Of a DNA stretch of 16,973 nucleotides, positions 12,901-16,973 are shown piece after piece. Every line of letters begins with the position of its first letter. Position 1 is the first letter of the stretch. The notes under the pieces are model-generated. The model was not told where the DNA came from. It saw nothing but the letters and a program-made list of their open reading frames with translations, and did not search any database. The position numbers and the translations under genes are program-made. This DNA comes from Bacillota bacterium (lineage in GTDB: Bacteria > Bacillota_E > Sulfobacillia > Sulfobacillales > JAIMBI01): assembly GCA_021828405.1 (NCBI GenBank), contig JAKARZ010000041.1:1-16973 (forward strand). Reading direction: 5' to 3'.

Positions 12901-13794
12901 TCATCCTCCCCGGGAGGCCGGCTCATTGGGGTCGGGATGCTCGGGGCCTATCGCCACCGGCCGGTCGGGATGCGAAATCCAGTCGCTCCAGCTGCCCGCG
13001 TACAACTGGGCGGGCCGCCCGATGCGCGTGAGCGCCAGCACATTGGGGCAGGCGGTCACCCCCGACCCGCAGTACAGCACGGCCGGGGATTGCGGGAGCC
13101 CTTCGAATCGGCGGCGCAGCGCGTCAGGAGCCAGGTACCGGCCGTCGGCGTCTGTGAGCCGGGTCCAGGGGAAGTTTCTGGCACCGGGAATATGTCCTGC
13201 GCGCCGGTCCAGCGGCTCCGTGTCGCCCCGGTAGCGCTCCTCCGCGCGGCTGTCCACCAAGCGGCCCGCCCGGGCAGCCGCCTCCACCGCGGCCCGGTCG
13301 TCCACCAGCAGTTCCGGCCGCACCCGCGGCTCGACGGAAACGGCCCGATGTGTGGGCGGGTCGCCGCTGAGGGGCCCCCCGAGCCGCTGCCAGGCGGCCA
13401 TGCCGCCGTCCAGCACCTCGACGGATGGATAGTCGAGATAAAGCAGGAGCCACCACGCCCGAGCCGCCATCTCGCCCGCGTCGTCGTAAACCACCACCCG
13501 GTGTTCCCGGCCGACGCCCAATTCGCCAAGGCGGGCGGCCAAGCGGGCGGGATCGGGCAGCGGATGCCGACCGCCGTGCGGGCCGACCGGGCCCGACAGA
13601 TCCAGCTCCAGGTGCAGATAGGCGGCATTGGGCAGGTGGCTCGCGCGATAGGCGTCGGGGCCGGCCTGTGGGGCCGCCAGGGAAAACCGGCAGTCCACCA
13701 GCCGCAGGTGCGGCTCGCTTAGGAGCGGTAGCAGGTCTTCCGGGGCGAGAATCGGATCCAGCGCGCGCGGGGGCGCGGGGATGGGGGTGGCCAT
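12901..13794 (-). CDS. rhodanese-type sulfurtransferase, 3-mercaptopyruvate sulfurtransferase-like
   Basis: This 297-aa protein has two tandem rhodanese domains. The first is inactive (LVDCRFSL, then DGGMAAW). The second carries the active loop CGSGVT at 242-247 with catalytic Cys242, preceded by GHIPGARNFPW. The CG(S/T)GVT loop is typical of 3-mercaptopyruvate sulfurtransferases (SseA type), whereas thiosulfate rhodaneses usually have CRKGVT. The ATG at 13794 is chosen because TTGGAG lies nine bases upstream; an ATG three codons earlier is too close to that site. It converges on the HicB-DinB gene with nine bases between stops. It could feed sulfur into cofactor synthesis, but only proximity suggests that. 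Confidence 0.93.
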   Translation of the reverse strand: MATPIPAPPRALDPILAPEDLLPLLSEPHLRLVDCRFSLAAPQAGPDAYRASHLPNAAYLHLELDLSGPVGPHGGRHPLPDPARLAARLGELGVGREHRVVVYDDAGEMAARAWWLLLYLDYPSVEVLDGGMAAWQRLGGPLSGDPPTHRAVSVEPRVRPELLVDDRAAVEAAARAGRLVDSRAEERYRGDTEPLDRRAGHIPGARNFPWTRLTDADGRYLAPDALRRRFEGLPQSPAVLYCGSGVTACPNVLALTRIGRPAQLYAGSWSDWISHPDRPVAIGPEHPDPNEPASRGG

Positions 13795-13926
13795 TGGGTT
13801 CATCTCCAAGTCTTCCGGGAGAGCCCTCCCTTTTGGTCTACGGTAGCAGATTTCGCCGCTCGCGGGCCGAGGGCGCATGGGCCGTGCTCGGTGGCAGACG
13901 CTAGGCGGCAAGCGAGAGGAGATGTT

Positions 13927-14469
13927 GTGGTGGCGAATGGATGGGGGCGTGCCGGCCGGGCCGTGCGGGTGCCGCGGGCCGCGGAGGCGTGGTGGCGCTG
14001 GGCGCAGTCGCCGGGGCTGGGGGCCGCGGCCGCTGAGGGCGAAGCACCGGGCTGGGGTCTCCTCCTGTCGGCCGTGGCGGCTGCGGCCGTCGCCTCCCGG
14101 TGGTCGCTCCCGCTGGGTGCGGCGGCCGGACTGGCGGTGTGGGCCGGCGGCTATGGCGCGGCAGCTCTCTTGGCCTGGGTCGGGCGAGAGTTGGGGGGCC
14201 GCGCCTCGACGCGGTCGCTAGCGGCCAGCTTGGCCGAAGCCTCCTGCCCGGTGGTGCTGGCGCTGGCTGCGGCGAGGCTCGGGCTGTGGCTTCTGGCGGC
14301 CGGCTTCCTGCTTCTGGCCGGGGCGCGCGCCGGGGTTGACGTGAGCCGCCAGGAGGCGTTCGGCGGCGCGCGCGCGGTGGCGATGCTGGTGCTGGCGGCC
14401 GTCGTCGTGGTGGCTGGGCTGGAAGCGCTCATGGTGCTCGGAGACTTGGCCCACCGCGCCATGGGCTAG
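13927..14469 (+). CDS. small integral membrane protein of unknown function
   Basis: This protein of about 180 aa has a short charged N terminus and four to five hydrophobic segments, starting near GWGLLLSAVAAAAVA and ending with RAVAMLVLAAVVVVAGLEAL. The topology is reminiscent of Yip1-type proteins, but I cannot assign it to that family. GAGAGGAG lies just before two adjacent GTG codons at 13927 and 13930; either could be the start. It runs away from the rhodanese gene and is followed by the ene-reductase gene after 17 bp, so the two are probably co-transcribed. Alanine and glycine content is very high. Confidence 0.65.
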   Translation: MVANGWGRAGRAVRVPRAAEAWWRWAQSPGLGAAAAEGEAPGWGLLLSAVAAAAVASRWSLPLGAAAGLAVWAGGYGAAALLAWVGRELGGRASTRSLAASLAEASCPVVLALAAARLGLWLLAAGFLLLAGARAGVDVSRQEAFGGARAVAMLVLAAVVVVAGLEALMVLGDLAHRAMG

Positions 14470-14486
14470 CGGGAGCCTGAGCTATC

Positions 14487-15533
14487 ATGGCGCGGGGGGT
14501 TAAGATGATGGCCAAACTGTTTGAACCGTTCCAGCTGAAGAACCTCTCCCTGCGCAACCGCGTGGTGCTGTCACCGATGTGTATGTATTCGGTGTGGGCG
14601 GAGGACGGGCTCTTGAACGACTTTCACGTGGCTCATCTGGTGAGCCGGGCGGTGGGAGGCGCGGGCCTGGTGTTCGTGGAAATGACCGACGTCGACCCGG
14701 ACGGCCGCATCACCGTGCGCGACTCGGGCATCTGGGACGATCGGCACCAGGCGGCGCTGGCCGCGATCGGGGAGCAGGTACACGCCTACGGCGCGGCCTT
14801 TGGCGTGCAGATTGCGCATGCGGGGCGGAAGGCCGAGTCTAAGCGTTTGTCGCCGGTCGGGCCGTCCGCGATTCCCTTCTCCGAGCGGTACCGCGTGCCC
14901 CGCGCGCTCACCACCGACGAGGTGCGGCGCATGGTGGAGCGGTTTCACGCCGGCGCGGTCCGGGCCGTGGCGGCCGGCGTGGATGTCATTGAACTGCATG
15001 GCGCGCACGGCTATCTGGTGCACCAGTTCATGTCGCGGGCGTCCAACCAGCGCGATGACGTATACGGCGAACCGACCCAGTTTGGCCGCGAGGTGATCGT
15101 CGCCATGCGGTCGGCCATGCCCGCCGGCATGCCGCTGTTCATGCGGGTGTCCGGCACCGAGCACTCGCCTTTGGGCTACGGCGTGGAGGACTTGGTGGCC
15201 ATGGCGCGGGTGTTTCAGGCGGCCGGGGCGGACCTGTTTGATGTATCGAGCGGCGGAAACCTGCCGGTCCGCGCTCCGGAGTTCCCCGGGTATCAGGTGC
15301 CGTACGCGGAAGCCGTGGCGCGGGGTACCGGGGCCCCGGTGATGGCCGTCGGGTGCTTGGACGACTATGCGCTGGCCGAATCGGTCGTCGCGGAAGGCCG
15401 GGCCCACCTGGTGGCCATCGGGCGCGGCATGCTGCGCGATCCCTACTGGGCCAACTCGGCCGCCCTGGCGCTTGGGGAACATACCCTGCTCCCGCCCCAG
15501 TACCACCGCGCCGTGGCGATGGACCGGCGGTAG
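14487..15533 (+). CDS. namA: NADPH dehydrogenase NamA / YqjM-type Old Yellow Enzyme
   Basis: This 348-aa FMN-dependent TIM barrel is close to Bacillus YqjM over its whole length. It has VVLSPMCMYS with Cys32 and Tyr34 (the thermophilic-like OYE redox Cys and Tyr), QIAHAGRKAE (109-118), and ELHGAHGYL with the substrate-binding His171 and His174. Also present are FPGYQVPYAEAVA and the C-terminal IGRGMLRDPYWA. It reduces activated C=C bonds of enones and some nitro compounds. Other possible starts are the two ATGs at 14505 and 14508. YqjM begins with MARKLF, so the start could be the later one. The downstream glycosylase gene begins seven bases after its stop codon. Confidence 0.94.
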   Translation: MARGVKMMAKLFEPFQLKNLSLRNRVVLSPMCMYSVWAEDGLLNDFHVAHLVSRAVGGAGLVFVEMTDVDPDGRITVRDSGIWDDRHQAALAAIGEQVHAYGAAFGVQIAHAGRKAESKRLSPVGPSAIPFSERYRVPRALTTDEVRRMVERFHAGAVRAVAAGVDVIELHGAHGYLVHQFMSRASNQRDDVYGEPTQFGREVIVAMRSAMPAGMPLFMRVSGTEHSPLGYGVEDLVAMARVFQAAGADLFDVSSGGNLPVRAPEFPGYQVPYAEAVARGTGAPVMAVGCLDDYALAESVVAEGRAHLVAIGRGMLRDPYWANSAALALGEHTLLPPQYHRAVAMDRR

Positions 15534-15539
15534 AGTCAG

Positions 15540-16685
15540 GTGGTGAGAGAGGTGGACCGGCGCGAACTGCTGGCGCGGCTGGTGGGCTGGGTGGGCCTCT
15601 TGGGCCTGCGCCGCGAGTCCGTGGCCGACACGGTGCGGCGCCTGGGGGCGGTTCAGTTGGACCCCGTGCAGGTGGTGGTGCCGGCGCACGTGTGGACGCT
15701 GTCACTCCGTCGCGGGGCCACGCCGCCTCCGGCGTTGGACGCGGCGCTCGGGGCGGGGGACCTGGTGGAGGGGTACTGCCATGCCCGGGCCCTGGTGCAT
15801 CGGGATGACGCGGACGCACTGGTCCTCGGGTTCCGGCACCACCGGGAGAGGCAGTTGGGGCGGACGTACGGGGTGGAGGACGAGATGCGGTCCGTGCTGG
15901 CCCGCATAGAGCGGGACGGCCCGTTGCTGTCGCGGGCGCTCGACAGCGCGCGGCGGGTGAATGGGGGGTGGGACGCGGCGGGGCCGGGGCGCACCAAAGC
16001 TACCAGTGCCGCGCTCGAGCTGTTGTGGTGGGAAGGGCGGATTGCGGTCGTGTCCCGAGCCGGCGGGCAGAAAAAGTATGACCTCGCGGCCCGCCACCTT
16101 CCGGACCTGGACCACCTCATCGAGACGCTCCCACACGCCGACGCCGCGCGGGCGGCCGCCCGGCACCAGCATCGGACGATGGGCATTGTGGGGCCCGGCA
16201 CCTCCGGCCCGGCGTGGGGAGGCGGGGGAGCCGCGGCGCGGCGAACCTGGACCGAGGCGCTGGCCGCCGAGGGGGATCTCGTGCACGTCTCGGCGGATGG
16301 GAGATCATACTGGGTGTGGCGCGCTCTGCTGGATGGCTCGCCTCCGAGCCCCCGGCGGGACTGGCTGCTGGCGCCGCTGGACAATCTGCTGTGGCACCGC
16401 CCGCGCTTGGAGGCGCTGGCCGGGTTTCGCTATCGGTGGGAAATTTATACCCCCGCCCGAAGGCGGCGCGTGGGCCCGTACAATATGCCTGTGCTTCAGG
16501 GCACGCGGTTCTGGGGTGAGGCGGACGCACGCTGGGAGGAGGGGAGGCTCGCCGCCCGGGTGGTGCCCGCCGCCCCCGGGGCGGAGCCGGCGGCACGGAC
16601 GCTCGCGGCCGTGGCGGCCGCGGAAACCCTCTGCGCGCGGCTGAGGACCCCTTCCGCGCCGGACCCCGGCTCGCGCGGGCGATAG
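15540..16685 (+). CDS. AlkX/YcaQ-family winged-helix DNA glycosylase
   Basis: This 381-aa protein belongs to the HTH_42 family (YcaQ/AlkX/AlkZ), glycosylases that remove bulky N-alkylated purines and unhook DNA interstrand crosslinks. The catalytic Q-x-D motif is Gln39-Leu-Asp41 in GAVQLDPVQVVVPAHVW. The C-terminal region has the family pattern LLAPLDNLLWHRPRLEALAGF, then YTPARRRRVGPYNMPVLQGTRF. The QLD form points to the E. coli YcaQ/AlkX branch, not the antibiotic self-resistance AlkZ branch (QxQ). It has no strong ribosome binding site for the GTG at 15540, so coupling to the preceding gene is likely. A later GTG at 15552 could also serve. Confidence 0.85.
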   Translation: MVREVDRRELLARLVGWVGLLGLRRESVADTVRRLGAVQLDPVQVVVPAHVWTLSLRRGATPPPALDAALGAGDLVEGYCHARALVHRDDADALVLGFRHHRERQLGRTYGVEDEMRSVLARIERDGPLLSRALDSARRVNGGWDAAGPGRTKATSAALELLWWEGRIAVVSRAGGQKKYDLAARHLPDLDHLIETLPHADAARAAARHQHRTMGIVGPGTSGPAWGGGGAAARRTWTEALAAEGDLVHVSADGRSYWVWRALLDGSPPSPRRDWLLAPLDNLLWHRPRLEALAGFRYRWEIYTPARRRRVGPYNMPVLQGTRFWGEADARWEEGRLAARVVPAAPGAEPAARTLAAVAAAETLCARLRTPSAPDPGSRGR

Positions 16686-16856
16686 CCTCGCGCTGGCCGG
16701 CTCTCATGGTGGGGGAGTGGCGGGCCGCCGCCCCATGCTCGTCTGGACTCGAGCCCGCCCGCGTACATTGACTGGGGCGCCGCCGGCTCGCCACGGGCCC
16801 ATGCTCGGAGAGGTCCCGTGCCAGGGCGCCTAGCCAGGGTGGTCGGGGGTAAAGCG

Positions 16857-16862
16857 TATTAT
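16857..16862 (+). promoter_or_regulatory. possible -10 element before the gene at 16891
   Basis: TATTAT, a near-consensus -10, stands 28 bases before the GTG at 16891 in otherwise very GC-rich sequence. No good -35 is found at the right distance. The surrounding 205-bp gap holds no other feature I can support. Confidence 0.3.
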
Positions 16863-16890
16863 GGTAATGTGACGCGAGGAGGTGGCGGCG

Positions 16891-16973
16891 GTGAGCGAAC
16901 GCCAGGGATCCCGGCGCCGCCGCGCGGTAAAAGATTACCCCGAGGGGTGGCCGGGGTCCGTTGACGTCCTCAT
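16891..16973 (+). CDS. 5' end of a gene that runs off the window, function unknown
   Basis: An AGGAGG (16877-16882) stands eight bases before GTG at 16891. From there 27 codons are open to the window end. The protein begins V/M-SERQGSRRRRAVKDYPEGW, with a run of four arginines near the N terminus. Too little is visible for a family assignment. The very good ribosome binding site and a TATTAT upstream support a real start. Confidence 0.6.
   Translation, partial: MSERQGSRRRRAVKDYPEGWPGSVDVL

Noticed and set aside
14571..15689. 372-codon minus-strand frame opposite namA
   Set aside because: It is an antisense shadow of an ene-reductase gene whose motifs are all intact on the plus strand.
1..16973. 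CRISPR array or tandem repeat array
   Set aside because: No regularly spaced direct repeats were seen.

Overview
This is a GC-rich chromosomal window. Strong Shine-Dalgarno sequences, many GTG starts, tRNAs with encoded CCA, a Bacillus-type thiazole gene set (tenI, thiS, thiG, thiF, thiO), a YqjM-type ene-reductase and an ISAzo13 relic suggest a high-GC member of the Bacillota or a neighbouring thermophilic or acidophilic lineage. The species cannot be fixed from the sequence alone.

Layout. Positions 1-125 hold the 3' end of one tRNA (probably Val) and a complete tRNA-Gln(TTG). Positions 277-2346 (minus) encode a molybdopterin-guanine-dinucleotide oxidoreductase with no visible partner subunits. 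Positions 2347-5170 form a gene-poor, accessory-looking stretch. It holds an unrecognised 100-aa ORF, a decayed ISAzo13-family transposase with several frame breaks and a stop, an apparently intact yefM-yoeB toxin-antitoxin pair with its operator, and a further 0.5 kb of near-empty sequence.

Positions 5171-9225 are a thiamine thiazole operon. A promoter starts transcription at the first base of a TPP riboswitch. A Rho-independent terminator lies just behind the aptamer, followed by cytX (HMP/pyrimidine permease), tenI (thiazole tautomerase), thiS, thiG and thiF, all tightly packed or overlapping. A large DUF2142-like membrane protein follows 37 bp later with no terminator between. The glycine oxidase gene thiO, which supplies the iminoglycine used by ThiG, lies convergent to it (10901-11983, minus) behind its own promoter. 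ThiC, ThiD, ThiE and TenA are not in the window.

Positions 12175-16685 are mixed metabolic and stress genes: a HicB-DinB domain fusion, a 3-mercaptopyruvate-type rhodanese (minus), a small membrane protein, a NamA/YqjM-type Old Yellow Enzyme, and an AlkX/YcaQ-family DNA glycosylase. The last three are a likely co-transcribed set. A new gene starts at 16891 and runs off the window.

Working together: CytX probably imports the pyrimidine half of thiamine, while TenI, ThiS, ThiG, ThiF and ThiO make the thiazole half from glycine, cysteine sulfur and deoxyxylulose phosphate, with thiamine pyrophosphate shutting the operon off. The nearby rhodanese could take part in sulfur transfer, but that is only inference. 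The points most worth a second look are the HicB-DinB fusion, the orphan molybdoenzyme with an unusual FeS-cysteine spacing, and the structured DNA next to the tRNA genes.
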